64,000 nt of DNA from MGBC114079 sp964531385 (GCA_964531385.1 CAZHGC010000002.1:85783-149782), one strand, 5' to 3'. Positions 15,552 through 24,573 are shown, counted from the first letter of the stretch. Translations and numbers: made by a program. The notes: generated from the sequence alone by a model not told the origin.

Positions 15552-17780
15552 CTATGGTTGTACAACGTTTTCTAAAATGTTCCCAAGTGCCATTTGGAGA
15601 ATATAAGAAACGTCTGCTGCTGTAATTTCCAAATTGCCTTTATCAAGATTTCCAACTTTAATTTGATAATCCGTCAAAACATCTTCAAGAAGTGCCTTAA
15701 GAAGCACAACCGCATCATTAACTTCAATCTTTCCGTTTCCGTCAACATCTCCGTAAATAATATTCGATGTATCTTCCGTCGAACTCTCGCTTGTATCCTC
15801 CGTTGAGCTCTCTTCTGTCGAACTTTCGCTTGTATCCTCCGTTGAACTCTCTTCTGTCGAACTCTCGCTTGTATCCTCCGTTGAACTCTCTTCTGTAGAG
15901 CTCTCATCGCTCGAACTTTCTTCTGTCGAACTTTCGCTTGTGTCCTCCGTTGAACTCTCTTCTGTAGAGCTCTCATCGCTTGAGCTCTCTTCTGTCGAAC
16001 TCTCGCTTGTGTCCTCCGTTGAACTCTCTTCTGTCGAACTTTCGCTCATATCTTCATCATCTGTTGAGCTCTCTTCGCTTGAGCTTTCCTCACTCGAACT
16101 TTCGCTTGTGTCCTCCGTTGAACTTTCGCTCATATCTTCGTCATCTGTTGAACTCTCTTCTGTAGAGCTCTCCTCGCTCGAACTCTCTTCTGTCGAACTT
16201 CCCTCTGTTGAACTCTCGCTTGTGTCCTCATCATCTGTCGAGCTCTCATCTGTCGAGCTCTCCTCGCTCGAACTCTCGCTTGTGTCCTCATCATCTGTTG
16301 AACTCTCTTCTGTCGAACTTTCCTCTGTTGAACTCTCGTCTGTAGAGCTCTCCTCGCTCGAACTTTCGCTTGTCTCCTCGTCTGTCGAACTCTCGCTTAT
16401 GTCCTCATCATCTGTCGAGCTCTCCTCGCTCGAACTCTCGCTTGTGTCCTCATCATCTGTTGAACTCTCTTCTGTCGAACTTTCCTCTGTTGAACTCTCG
16501 TCTGTAGAGCTCTCCTCGCTCGAACTTTCGCTTGTCTCCTCGTCTGTCGAACTCTCGCTTATGTCCTCATCATCTGTCGAGCTCTCCTCGCTTGAACTCT
16601 CGCTTGTCTCTTCTGTCGAACTCTCGCTCGAACTTTCCTCTGTCGTTGTTTCAAAAACAGACGGGTCATAAACATAGTCATCTTCATTAAGAACAGGATA
16701 AACAACGCCAAGAACTTTGTTATACATAACACCATTGCCATCAGCTGTATGCGAGGTGTCAAACTTTGTCGAACCTTGAAGGAAATATTGGTATTTAAAA
16801 CGTTCAATTTCATACGCTGACGGTGTCCCCGAGAATATAGGGTCATTCCAAGTTGTATCAACGGCATACCATTTTCCGTCATTCATTTTAACATAATTCC
16901 ACATATGATTATTGCCCGAAACAAGCACACAATCAATTCCCTCTTTATCGCACAAAAACTTCATCGCACGAGAATACCCCTCACAAACAGGGTTAAGAGT
17001 GTTTGATTTATCCGAACTTCCATAAACAAGAGCACTAACACATTCCCAAATTCTTTTATCAGAACTGCTCGAAAGAAATCTGTTATATTCGTTTGAATCA
17101 ACAAGATAACTGTTAAAATATCTCAATTTGTTGTATATGTTTTCGTCTTTAACTTCGTCCGAAATTTTTTTGTAAACATCTTCCATTTTTTCAATATCAG
17201 CATTAACATCATCTGCCGAAGTATATCCGTCACAATAATAGTTTTCATAACCCAAATCTGTTCCAACGCCAAGAGAAATCCATATTTTTCCGTCATAACT
17301 TCTCATATAAAAATACATTTTTCCAAAATCAAGCCAAAAAACATCGGAATAATCATACGAAAAAGCCATAATCGCATAAAGTACAGAAGCCCATTCCTCA
17401 TTTACAAGATCACTATACGTTTTTCCTTCCATACAAGTATAGTAGTCTCCCTCACCAAAGTCCGTCGCTCCAATACCGGTTTTCCCGTCTTTTGTTTTTT
17501 CAATACAAGAAACCAAACCGTCATACATACATTTTGAATATTTATCAAGTTGATTTCCATAACACCCGTCAAAAACAGTACTGTCACTAAATCCATCAAG
17601 GCTAACTTTTTCACCATAATGCTTTTCGTATCGTTCAAGTGCTTCTTTATAACTAATCTCATAATATTGCACATCATCTGTTACGCTTTTATTTTCCGCA
17701 AAAACACAAACAGAGCAAGATACAAAAAGAAATATCAGTGCAAAAATAAAACTAAAACTTCTTGTAATAAAACCATTCAT
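15552..17780 (-). CDS. Secreted transglutaminase-like protein with long Ser/Thr/Glu/Asp linker and dockerin-like C-terminus
   Basis: The 742-residue protein has an N-terminal signal segment (about 8-28, likely cut after VFA). A transglutaminase/cysteine-protease-like domain covers about 30-360. Its catalytic triad is readable: Cys in NPVCEGYS, His in NNHMWNYVKM and Asp in AVDTTWNDP. Residues of about 378-670 are almost entirely Ser, Thr, Glu and Asp in blocks such as SSTEESS and DDEDTSESS. The last 65 residues (GDVDGNGKIEVNDAVVLLKALL, then a second repeat with NLDKGNLEITAADVSYIL) look like a type I dockerin with two calcium-loop repeats. It could cross-link or hydrolyse proteins at the surface, and the dockerin suggests docking to a cohesin. 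The paralogue at 17877-19337 has a much shorter linker. Confidence 0.88.
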   Translation of the reverse strand: MNGFITRSFSFIFALIFLFVSCSVCVFAENKSVTDDVQYYEISYKEALERYEKHYGEKVSLDGFSDSTVFDGCYGNQLDKYSKCMYDGLVSCIEKTKDGKTGIGATDFGEGDYYTCMEGKTYSDLVNEEWASVLYAIMAFSYDYSDVFWLDFGKMYFYMRSYDGKIWISLGVGTDLGYENYYCDGYTSADDVNADIEKMEDVYKKISDEVKDENIYNKLRYFNSYLVDSNEYNRFLSSSSDKRIWECVSALVYGSSDKSNTLNPVCEGYSRAMKFLCDKEGIDCVLVSGNNHMWNYVKMNDGKWYAVDTTWNDPIFSGTPSAYEIERFKYQYFLQGSTKFDTSHTADGNGVMYNKVLGVVYPVLNEDDYVYDPSVFETTTEESSSESSTEETSESSSEESSTDDEDISESSTDEETSESSSEESSTDESSTEESSTEESSTDDEDTSESSSEESSTDDEDISESSTDEETSESSSEESSTDESSTEESSTEESSTDDEDTSESSSEESSTDESSTDDEDTSESSTEGSSTEESSSEESSTEESSTDDEDMSESSTEDTSESSSEESSSEESSTDDEDMSESSTEESSTEDTSESSTEESSSDESSTEESSTEDTSESSTEESSSDESSTEESSTEDTSESSTEESSTEDTSESSTEESSTEDTSESSTEDTSNIIYGDVDGNGKIEVNDAVVLLKALLEDVLTDYQIKVGNLDKGNLEITAADVSYILQMALGNILENVVQP
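15770..16650. repeat. Low-complexity coding repeat encoding the Ser/Thr/Glu/Asp linker
   Basis: About 880 bases of imperfect 9-18 bp units. On the plus strand they read as variants of GAACTCTCTTCTGTC. A larger unit is also visible: 162 bases (54 codons) ending near 16440 are repeated almost exactly from 16441 to about 16602. The opposite strand is open for 243 codons only because of the repeat composition. Confidence 0.9.
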
Positions 17781-17876
17781 AGAAATCCCTCCTTATAAAT
17801 TCAGATTAAGCAAGAACATTAAAACGTTCAAAAATGCCATTTAACAAAAACAAAACCCCCTTTAATTATTTTATAA

Positions 17877-19337
17877 TTAAATGTTCCCAAGTGCCATTTG
17901 AAGAATATAAGAAACGTCTGCTGCTGTAATTTCCAAATTGCTTTTATCAAGATTTCCAACTTTAATTTGATAATCCGTCAAAACATCATCAAGAAGTGCC
18001 TTAAGAAGTACAACTGCATCATTAACTTCAATCTTTCCGTTTCCGTCAACATCTCCAAAAATAATATCCGAGGTATTCTCCGTTGAACTCTCGCTTGTGT
18101 CCTCTGTCGGGCTCTCGCTTATGTTCTCCGTTGAACTCTCCTCTGTTGAACTTTCGCTTATATCCTCATCATCTGTCGAACTTTCTTCGCTTGAACTTTC
18201 CTCTGTCGTTGTTTCAAAAACAGTTGGGTCATAAACATAATCGCTTTTGGCAAGAACCGGATAAACAACACCAACAACCTTGTCATACATAACACCATTG
18301 TTTTCGGCGGTGTGTTTTATATCAAACTTGTCAGACCCTTGAAGGAAATATTTATATCTGTTTGCCTCAATTGCTTCCTCAGAAGGAGTTGTCGAAAAAA
18401 CAGGGTCGTTCCATGTTGTGTCAATTGCATACCACTGACCATCGTTCATTTTAATATAGTTCCACATATGGTTCATGCCCGAAACAAGAACACATTCGAT
18501 TTCCTCTTTATTGCACAAAAACTTCAACGCACGAGAATACCCCTCACAAACAGGGTTAAGAGTGTTTGTTTGGTCAGAACTTCCATAAATAAGAGCACTA
18601 ACGCATTTCCAAAGTCTGTCGTCCTCTGTTCCGCTTCCAAGAAATCTGTTATATTCGTTTGAATCAATAAGATAATTGTTAAAATATTTCACCTTGTTGT
18701 ATATATTTTCATTTTCAACAGCAGTTGAAATTTTCTTATAAACATTTTCAAGTTTTTGAATATCCGCATCAACATCTTCTTTGGAAGAATATCCGTCACA
18801 ATAATAATTTTCATATCCGGCAGAAGAATTAACTTTAATGCTAACCCAAACCTTGTTTCCATATGTTCCAAGTGAAAAATTTGTCGAATTAAAATCAATC
18901 CAAAAAACCTCGGGATAATCATAGTCAAAAGCAGCAATGCCATAGAATATAGATGCAAAATCTTCGCTTTGAAGTTCCGAAAAAGTTTTACCTTTCAAAA
19001 TAATAACGTCTTGTTCGTTTAACTTGCTGTCCGCAATAACGCTTGTACCGTCTTTTGATTTTTCAATATTTGAAACCAAGGCGTCGTAAACACATTTTGA
19101 AGTTTCATCAAGTTGGTTTCCATAACACCCGTCAAAAACAGAACCGTCAACAATTCCGTCAAGGCTAAATTCGCCGTTGTGAGATTTTTTATATTGCTCA
19201 AGAGCTTCTTTATATCCAATCTCAAATTGTTGTTCTTCAAAATCGTCCTCTTTCGCAAAAGCATAAACCGAGCATGACACAACCAAAAACATCAATGCAA
19301 AAATAAAACAAAACTTTCTTTTAAATAAATCTCCCAT
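17877..19337 (-). CDS. Secreted transglutaminase-like protein with short acidic linker and dockerin-like C-terminus
   Basis: Paralogue of the preceding protein, 486 residues. It has a signal segment (FCFIFALMFLVVSCSVYAFA; cleavage after AFA, although VVSC also resembles a weak lipobox). The transglutaminase-like domain has the triad Cys (NPVCEGYS), His (NHMWNYIKM) and Asp (AIDTTWNDP). The Ser/Glu/Thr linker is only about 45 residues. The dockerin-like end again has GDVDGNGKIEVNDAV and NLDKSNLEITAADV, and is nearly identical to its neighbour's, which points to recent tandem duplication or gene conversion. The two genes are 96 bases apart, but a palindromic A/T hairpin (TTTAATTAT / ATAATTAAA, 17861-17881) sits between them. 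No cohesin is encoded in the window. Confidence 0.88.
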   Translation of the reverse strand: MGDLFKRKFCFIFALMFLVVSCSVYAFAKEDDFEEQQFEIGYKEALEQYKKSHNGEFSLDGIVDGSVFDGCYGNQLDETSKCVYDALVSNIEKSKDGTSVIADSKLNEQDVIILKGKTFSELQSEDFASIFYGIAAFDYDYPEVFWIDFNSTNFSLGTYGNKVWVSIKVNSSAGYENYYCDGYSSKEDVDADIQKLENVYKKISTAVENENIYNKVKYFNNYLIDSNEYNRFLGSGTEDDRLWKCVSALIYGSSDQTNTLNPVCEGYSRALKFLCNKEEIECVLVSGMNHMWNYIKMNDGQWYAIDTTWNDPVFSTTPSEEAIEANRYKYFLQGSDKFDIKHTAENNGVMYDKVVGVVYPVLAKSDYVYDPTVFETTTEESSSEESSTDDEDISESSTEESSTENISESPTEDTSESSTENTSDIIFGDVDGNGKIEVNDAVVLLKALLDDVLTDYQIKVGNLDKSNLEITAADVSYILQMALGNI

Positions 19338-19508
19338 AAAAAATTCTCCTTTCTGTTAAAAAACACAAAAACAAACTCCCCGTAAACTATCTCAAAATCA
19401 AATAATTTTGCAAGTCAACAATAAACAAGTTTGTTCCATTTTGTAACAAAACATCACAAACCCACCGCTGTTCGACATCACCAAAAAATGTATACATTAC
19501 ATACTAAT

Positions 19509-19537
19509 AATATACTATAAAATCTATAAATTGGCAA
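19509..19537 (-). promoter_or_regulatory. Candidate promoter of the transglutaminase-like gene pair
   Basis: On the minus strand TTGCCA (19532-19537) and TATATT (19509-19514) are 17 bases apart. A perfect 12-bp palindrome AATGTATACATT lies just downstream at 19487-19498 and could be an operator. The 5' leader would be about 165 bases. Confidence 0.5.
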
Positions 19538-19598
19538 GAGCAAAAACAACCAAGCCCCAATCCACTCAAACTTTCGAAAAAAGCAAATTCAAAAAATC

Positions 19599-21575
19599 CT
19601 ACTTTTCATATTCCTTTATAAGACCTGAATTGTATGCCTCAACAAGATATTCAAGGTCATCGATTCTACCTTTGATTTCTTTTCCAATATCCGTTCCCGA
19701 AACCATTTTCGTTCCTGCATTTTGTTCAAGAAATTGAGTGCTTGAAATAATGTCCTTTTCTTGTTCAACAGCTTCAATAGTCGAGGAAAAAGGCTCGTGC
19801 GAAGCCAAAACAAGACCCTTTGAATTGTAAATCAAAGTATACCCCGCAATCCCCGTAACAGATTGATAGGCTTTTGCAAATCCGCCGTCAATAATAAGCA
19901 GTTTTCCGTTTGCCTTAACAGGACTTTCGCCCTTAACAACCTTAACAGGAACGTGCCCGTTTATAATATGCGAATTTTCTTCGGAAAGTCCAAATTCACG
20001 CAAAATTTTCAAACAAGTTTCCTCGTTGTTTGTAAGATTATAATAACAGTCTTTTTGTTCGTGATAAAGCTCCTTTGCATCAACAAAATATCTCTCAAAA
20101 GTTGTCATTTTGTCTTTGCCGTAAAGCGGTGAGCACGCCCCACACCATAAATACCACATATAATCTTGTCCCTTAATTCTTTCGGGCGTTCCGCATTCCG
20201 CATAAAACCCCGAACGGGCAATACTTTCAAGCTTATCAAGAAGCCCTTTTCCGCAAAATTCCTCGCCGGAAATTTTAACCTTTTTGAAAGACCCGTCAGA
20301 ATTAAGCGGAACACAACCATGAAGCAACAAATTAGAGTTGTAAACTTTATACATACTTCCTTTGTTAAATAAAAATCTAACGTGACGATGAAGTTTTTCG
20401 CTGTGAATAAAAGATTGCTGAATTTTCTCCATAAGCTCCTCTTCTTCTTCGCTAAGTTCAAAAGGACTTTCGGGATTAATTGTCGGAAAATACGAATCTT
20501 TAAGGTTATATTCCTTGCCGTCAATATAAATCGTTCCTTTTTCAAAATCTATTTTATCAAGCATAATTCTGCCGTTCATTTCAAATTCGGGATTTCGCAA
20601 AATTGTTTGTGCCTCAATTTTAAATTGAATAATTGTAATAGCTTTGTGCATTTTTGAAATAAGACCAATTTCGCCCTTGCTTCTGCCCTTGTCATCAACA
20701 GTTGGTAAAAATCCTTTGCAATCATCGTTTTTATAAACCTCCATAGCAAATGTCGCAAGAGGAATAAGATTAATTCCATAGCTCTCCTCAATAGTATTGA
20801 GGTTGTAATATTTGCAAGAAACCCTAATAACGTTGCAAATGCAGGCTTTGCTTCCAGAAGCCGCCCCCATCCAGGAAATATCGTGATTTCCCCATTGAAT
20901 GTCAAGCGAATGATAATCCATCAAAACGTCCATAATTTTTTCAGCTGCCTCGCCTCTATCATAAATATCGCCAATAACGTGCAAATGGTCAATTGCAAGT
21001 CTGTGAATAACGTTGGAAATTGCACTTATAAATTTTTCAGCCATATTAAGTCTGACAATTGTGTTAATAATTTCGTTGTAATATTCGTGTTTATGAAGCC
21101 TTGCCGAATCCTCGTGAATAAGTTCTTCAATTATATATGTAAATTCGGGTGGCAAAGCTTTTCTAACTTTCGAACGGGTGTATTTGTAAGAAACTCTTTT
21201 ACAAATTTGAATAAGTCTGAAAAGATTTATTTTATACCAATCGTTCATATTCGTTTCTTTTCTTTTAACAACTTCAAGACGCAATTCGGGATAATAAACA
21301 AGCGTTGCCAAATTTCTCTTATCGCTCTCCATTAACGTCGAGCCAAAAATTTCCTCAATGTAATTTTTAATAACCCCTGAAGCATTTCGCAAAACGTGGT
21401 TAAAAGCCTCATATTCTCCATGAATGTCCGAAAGAAAATGTTCCGTTCCTTTCGGAAGATTTAAAATTGCCTTAAGATTTATAATCTCCGTACAAGCCGC
21501 ATTAATATCGGGATATTGCCTTGCAAGAAGCTTCAAATATTTCAATTTTTCATCGTTTATTTTGTTCGAATTCAT
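19599..21575 (-). CDS. fbp: Fructose-1,6-bisphosphatase, class III
   Basis: Hydrolyses fructose 1,6-bisphosphate to fructose 6-phosphate in gluconeogenesis. The class III enzymes of Firmicutes are about 640-670 residues, matching the 658 here. Metallophosphatase motifs are visible in order: FLSDIHGEYEAF, GDIYDRGEAAEKIMD, WGNHDISWMG and a later INGHVPVK with another metal histidine. The start at ATG 21575 is fixed by GGAGG 8 bases upstream; an in-frame start at 21623 would overlap the end of pncB. It follows pncB by 32 bases and may be co-transcribed with it. Confidence 0.95.
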   Translation of the reverse strand: MNSNKINDEKLKYLKLLARQYPDINAACTEIINLKAILNLPKGTEHFLSDIHGEYEAFNHVLRNASGVIKNYIEEIFGSTLMESDKRNLATLVYYPELRLEVVKRKETNMNDWYKINLFRLIQICKRVSYKYTRSKVRKALPPEFTYIIEELIHEDSARLHKHEYYNEIINTIVRLNMAEKFISAISNVIHRLAIDHLHVIGDIYDRGEAAEKIMDVLMDYHSLDIQWGNHDISWMGAASGSKACICNVIRVSCKYYNLNTIEESYGINLIPLATFAMEVYKNDDCKGFLPTVDDKGRSKGEIGLISKMHKAITIIQFKIEAQTILRNPEFEMNGRIMLDKIDFEKGTIYIDGKEYNLKDSYFPTINPESPFELSEEEEELMEKIQQSFIHSEKLHRHVRFLFNKGSMYKVYNSNLLLHGCVPLNSDGSFKKVKISGEEFCGKGLLDKLESIARSGFYAECGTPERIKGQDYMWYLWCGACSPLYGKDKMTTFERYFVDAKELYHEQKDCYYNLTNNEETCLKILREFGLSEENSHIINGHVPVKVVKGESPVKANGKLLIIDGGFAKAYQSVTGIAGYTLIYNSKGLVLASHEPFSSTIEAVEQEKDIISSTQFLEQNAGTKMVSGTDIGKEIKGRIDDLEYLVEAYNSGLIKEYEK

Positions 21576-21607
21576 AATCCCAACCTCCAAATAAAATATA
21601 TAAGTGT

Positions 21608-23059
21608 CTATAAATTCAAGCAATCTGCTCTTTTCTCAATCATTTTGTTTTTAAGTTCAAAAAGTTCAACAGATAAATCAACAGGCAAAATGTGCGGATT
21701 AACAAGCCTTTTATATTCCGGCCAAAGAGTAGCCGTTTCTTCAAAACAATATTGCCTAATTTCCATAACCGATCTTTCTTTCATAACGCATTCACCGTTC
21801 AAAAAAACAGGTTGCAAAAGTTCTCTTGCAAAAAATCTGCCTGCCTTAAGAGTCATCGTTTTCCATGTTGCAAAAGGGTCAAAAATTGTAAGGTCTTTTT
21901 CTTCGTCAATTTTTTCGTGTTCAAGAGCAATCAAATCCGCCTTAATTTTTTTCGTGTTTTTGTCATAAAGCCTAAACACCTTTTTAATTCCCGGATTTGT
22001 AATTTTATCCGAATTTTCGGAAATTTTTATTTTCGGAACAATTTTCCCGTCGGTTTCTTCCGCCGAAAGCTTGTAAACTCCGCCAAAAGCCGGACAATCC
22101 TTTGACGTAATAAGATTTGTTCCAACGCCCCAAACGCTAATTTTCGTTCCCTGTTGTTTAAGAGAAGTTATAATATATTCATCAAGGTCGCTCGAAGCAC
22201 AAATAACAGCATCAAAAAAACCTGCCTCATCAAGCATCTGCCTTGCTTTTTCCGAAATATAAGAAAAATCACCGCTGTCAAGACGAATGCCATATCCGTC
22301 AAAAAGTTTTCCAAGTTCTCTAAGTTCCGAAAAAACTTTAATTGCATTCGGAATTCCCGAACGTAGCGTGTCATAAGTGTCAACAAGCAAAATACAATTT
22401 TTCGGAAAAATCTCGGCATATTTTCTAAAAGCCGTAAGCTCGTCTTTAAAGCTCATAACCCAGCTGTGAGCGTGTGTTCCGCTTATCGGAACATCAAATT
22501 TTTTTCCGGCAAGAACGTTGCTTGTTGCAAAACACCCGCCAATAATTGCGGCTCTTGCCCCATAAAGCCCCGCATCAGGTCCTTGTGCTCTTCTAAGTCC
22601 AAATTCCAAAACCCTATCACCATGAGCCGCCCAAACAACCCTCGATGCTTTTGTTGCAATAAGACTTTGATGATTTATAATATTCAAAATTGTTGTTTCA
22701 ACAAATTGAGCTTCAATAATCGGTGCCGAAACCCGCAAAAGCGGTTCACCCGGAAAAACAACCGTACCCTCGGGAACGGCATAAATATCCCCCGAAAATC
22801 TAAAATCCTTTAAATATTCGATAAAATCTTCATCAAAAAATGAAAGCCCCCTCAAATATTGAATATCTTCTTCCGAGAATTTGATATTTTTAATATATTC
22901 AACAACCTGTGCAAGCCCCGCACAAATCGAATATCCGCCGTTATTCGGATTATTTCGATAAAACAAATCAAAAACAGCACGTCTTTCAAATTCCCCCGTT
23001 TTAAAATAACCCTGCATCATAGTCAGCTCATAAAAATCTGTCAGCATAGTTAAATTCAT
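21608..23059 (-). CDS. pncB: Nicotinate phosphoribosyltransferase
   Basis: Joins nicotinate and PRPP, with ATP, to nicotinate mononucleotide for NAD salvage. The 483-residue protein belongs to the long Gram-positive form: MLTDFYELTMMQGYF start, EFGLRRAQGPDAG, SGTHAHSWVMSF, the IRLDSGDF strand, and the VWGVGTNLITSKDCPAFGGVYKL phosphate-binding region. GGGAGG precedes the ATG. It has its own promoter 66-95 bases upstream. Confidence 0.95.
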   Translation of the reverse strand: MNLTMLTDFYELTMMQGYFKTGEFERRAVFDLFYRNNPNNGGYSICAGLAQVVEYIKNIKFSEEDIQYLRGLSFFDEDFIEYLKDFRFSGDIYAVPEGTVVFPGEPLLRVSAPIIEAQFVETTILNIINHQSLIATKASRVVWAAHGDRVLEFGLRRAQGPDAGLYGARAAIIGGCFATSNVLAGKKFDVPISGTHAHSWVMSFKDELTAFRKYAEIFPKNCILLVDTYDTLRSGIPNAIKVFSELRELGKLFDGYGIRLDSGDFSYISEKARQMLDEAGFFDAVICASSDLDEYIITSLKQQGTKISVWGVGTNLITSKDCPAFGGVYKLSAEETDGKIVPKIKISENSDKITNPGIKKVFRLYDKNTKKIKADLIALEHEKIDEEKDLTIFDPFATWKTMTLKAGRFFARELLQPVFLNGECVMKERSVMEIRQYCFEETATLWPEYKRLVNPHILPVDLSVELFELKNKMIEKRADCLNL

Positions 23060-23124
23060 AAAACAAACCTCCCCAAAATCCGCAATAAAACAACTTCTTC
23101 GTTTTTTATAAAGTTTATATTTCT

Positions 23125-23154
23125 ATTATACAGCCAAACTTGCCAACCTGTCAA
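23125..23154 (-). promoter_or_regulatory. Promoter of pncB (and possibly fbp)
   Basis: TTGACA (23149-23154) and TATAAT (23125-23130) on the minus strand, 18 bases apart. Both hexamers match the consensus perfectly. Confidence 0.8.
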
Positions 23155-23173
23155 AAGTTACAAAAACAAAGAA

Positions 23174-23205
23174 GCAGCATAAAAGCACACCGCCTTTTAT
23201 GCTGC
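23174..23205 (-). terminator. Terminator of the Rrf2 regulator gene
   Basis: A perfect 12-bp stem (GCAGCATAAAAG with CTTTTATGCTGC) around an 8-base loop, followed on the minus strand by TTCTTTGTTTTTG. It is 30 bases past the stop codon. Confidence 0.85.
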
Positions 23206-23234
23206 AACACCGCCCAACTTCAACATAATAAAAA

Positions 23235-23660
23235 TCATTTCAAATTTAAAAAGTCATTTCTTTCAACCAAATCTTTCAAAGTAATGTTGTCAACAACATT
23301 GTTAATGGCTGTGTTAAGCTCCTCCCAAATTGAAAGAGTAACACATTTTTCCTTTCTCGGACACTCATTAACTTCCGTTTCAAGGCAAGAAACCGGAGCA
23401 AGGCTTCCTTCAATCGCCCTAAGAATCATTCCAACTGTGTATTCCTCAGGCTCTTTAATAAGCTTATACCCGCCCATAGGTCCTCTAACACTTTTAACAA
23501 AACCCGCACGATTTAACGCATTAACAATTTGTTCAAGATATTTAACGGAAATCTCCTGACGCTCACTAATGTTTTTAAGGCTTATACATTCGCCTTTTCC
23601 GTTAATTGCCAAATCAAGCATAAGTCTCAAAGCATACCTTCCTTTTGTAGAAATTATCAT
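23235..23660 (-). CDS. Rrf2 family transcriptional regulator, probable Fe-S sensor
   Basis: The 141-residue protein has the Rrf2 winged helix-turn-helix: MIISTKGRYALRLMLDLA at the start, ISLKNISERQEISVKYLEQIV, and GFVKSVRGPMGGYKL for the wing. Three cysteines, Cys92, Cys100 and Cys106, lie in the region that binds a [2Fe-2S] cluster in IscR and NsrR, although the spacing here is x7 and x5 rather than x5 and x5. It may therefore sense iron-sulfur status, oxygen or nitric oxide; this is inference. The ATG at 23660 has GGAGGT 9 bases upstream. No iscS or nifU gene follows, so its targets lie elsewhere. It has its own promoter and terminator. Confidence 0.9.
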   Translation of the reverse strand: MIISTKGRYALRLMLDLAINGKGECISLKNISERQEISVKYLEQIVNALNRAGFVKSVRGPMGGYKLIKEPEEYTVGMILRAIEGSLAPVSCLETEVNECPRKEKCVTLSIWEELNTAINNVVDNITLKDLVERNDFLNLK

Positions 23661-23707
23661 ATTCAAAACACCTCCAAACAATTTTTTCATAATCCAACAT
23701 TTCTATA

Positions 23708-23736
23708 ATTATAATATAGATTTACTATGAATTCAA
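23708..23736 (-). promoter_or_regulatory. Promoter of the Rrf2 regulator gene
   Basis: TTGAAT (23731-23736) and TATAAT (23708-23713) on the minus strand, 17 bases apart, about 48 bases before the start codon. Confidence 0.75.
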
Positions 23737-23742
23737 GAAAAA

Positions 23743-23782
23743 AAAGAGTTGCAAAAACAAAAACTCGTTTCAACAACTCTTT
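23743..23782 (-). terminator. Terminator of the unknown 171-residue protein gene
   Basis: AAAGAGTTG and CAACTCTTT form a 9-bp stem on the minus strand around a 22-base loop and run into TTTTTTC. It stands between this gene and the Rrf2 promoter. Confidence 0.75.
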
Positions 23783-23816
23783 AAATAGTTTTTTTATAAA
23801 AAGCAAATCATTATAA

Positions 23817-24332
23817 TCAAAACGATTTCAAAAATTTATTAGCTTTTGAAATCATCTTTCCAAGACCTTTAATCGCTTGATTTTGCTTCGACAAAATAGA
23901 AGTTATCTGCTCACCGATTTCGTTGTAATCAATATCTTTTTTAAGAATTGAAGCCGTAATTTCCTTTGATGTTTCTTTGTCATAAATTAAAGCAAGATTA
24001 ACTTTAACTGTACTTTCTTCAAGCTTTTTAACAGCCAAATAGTCGTTATAAAGCTTAATTTGATTTTTTGAAAAACTTCTTTTATAATATGCAAACAAAT
24101 CAAGCCTTGTCTGGATTTCTTCCGACAAATTTTTGTTTTTATTAATCAAATAATTAAGTCTTCTCGAATTTTCACTTAAATATTCAAGCAAATTATCAAC
24201 GTCATTTTCATTAAGAGTCGTCAAGTCAATTTTGTATTTTTCAAATGTTCTGAAAATAGATTTCTGTGTTTTATTTATAGTTTGAGCAAAATTTCCTGTT
24301 GTCAATTCCGAAATAAAAGTTGATGTTGTCAT
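23817..24332 (-). CDS. Uncharacterised helical protein, 171 residues
   Basis: I do not recognise this protein. It has no signal peptide or membrane segment. The sequence is rich in Lys, Asn, Glu, Ser and Leu and looks mostly alpha-helical, with heptad-like stretches at about 40-75 (NDVDNLLEYLSENSRRLNYL) and again near the C-terminus (KQNQAIKGLGKMISKANKF). GGGAGG precedes the ATG and a terminator follows, so it is a real single-gene unit. It is divergent from the DUF134 operon across a 303-base region. A candidate promoter is TTGGGA and TATAAA 17 bases apart near 24375-24405. A cytoplasmic structural or regulatory role is possible, but nothing points to a specific one. Confidence 0.75.
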   Translation of the reverse strand: MTTSTFISELTTGNFAQTINKTQKSIFRTFEKYKIDLTTLNENDVDNLLEYLSENSRRLNYLINKNKNLSEEIQTRLDLFAYYKRSFSKNQIKLYNDYLAVKKLEESTVKVNLALIYDKETSKEITASILKKDIDYNEIGEQITSILSKQNQAIKGLGKMISKANKFLKSF

Positions 24333-24475
24333 TATGTAAAACCTCCCTCACAAAACGAATTACCAATCTTTATAATTAAATACGATAATAATCCCAAAAA
24401 GTTTACCAAAAAATAAATTTTTACAGAATAAAAATTGTCAATTCCATCAAAAATAATTATACGCTTGCTTTTCAA

Positions 24476-24508
24476 TTTACAATAATCATTATAAATGAAA
24501 ATTGTAAA
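24476..24508. other. Inverted repeat in the divergent region before the DUF134 operon
   Basis: TTTACAAT at 24476-24483 and ATTGTAAA at 24501-24508, with further pairing TCATT/AATGA inside, make an imperfect 33-base palindrome. The rest of the 303-base region (24333-24635) is AT-rich with no gene. Confidence 0.4.
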
Positions 24509-24573
24509 CTAAATATGAATGAATAATTAATTTTTCATTAAATTCCGTTTAAAACAACTTTGCAACAAATCAA

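Noticed and set aside
15770..16650. CRISPR-like appearance of regular repeats
   Set aside because: Units are in frame within a secreted protein gene, have no unique spacers and no cas genes are nearby.
15940..16671. Open frame of 243 codons on the plus strand (Leu/Ser/Val/Glu repeats)
   Set aside because: It is the complement of the Ser/Thr/Glu/Asp linker repeat; composition is forced by the repeat and there is no ribosome-binding site.
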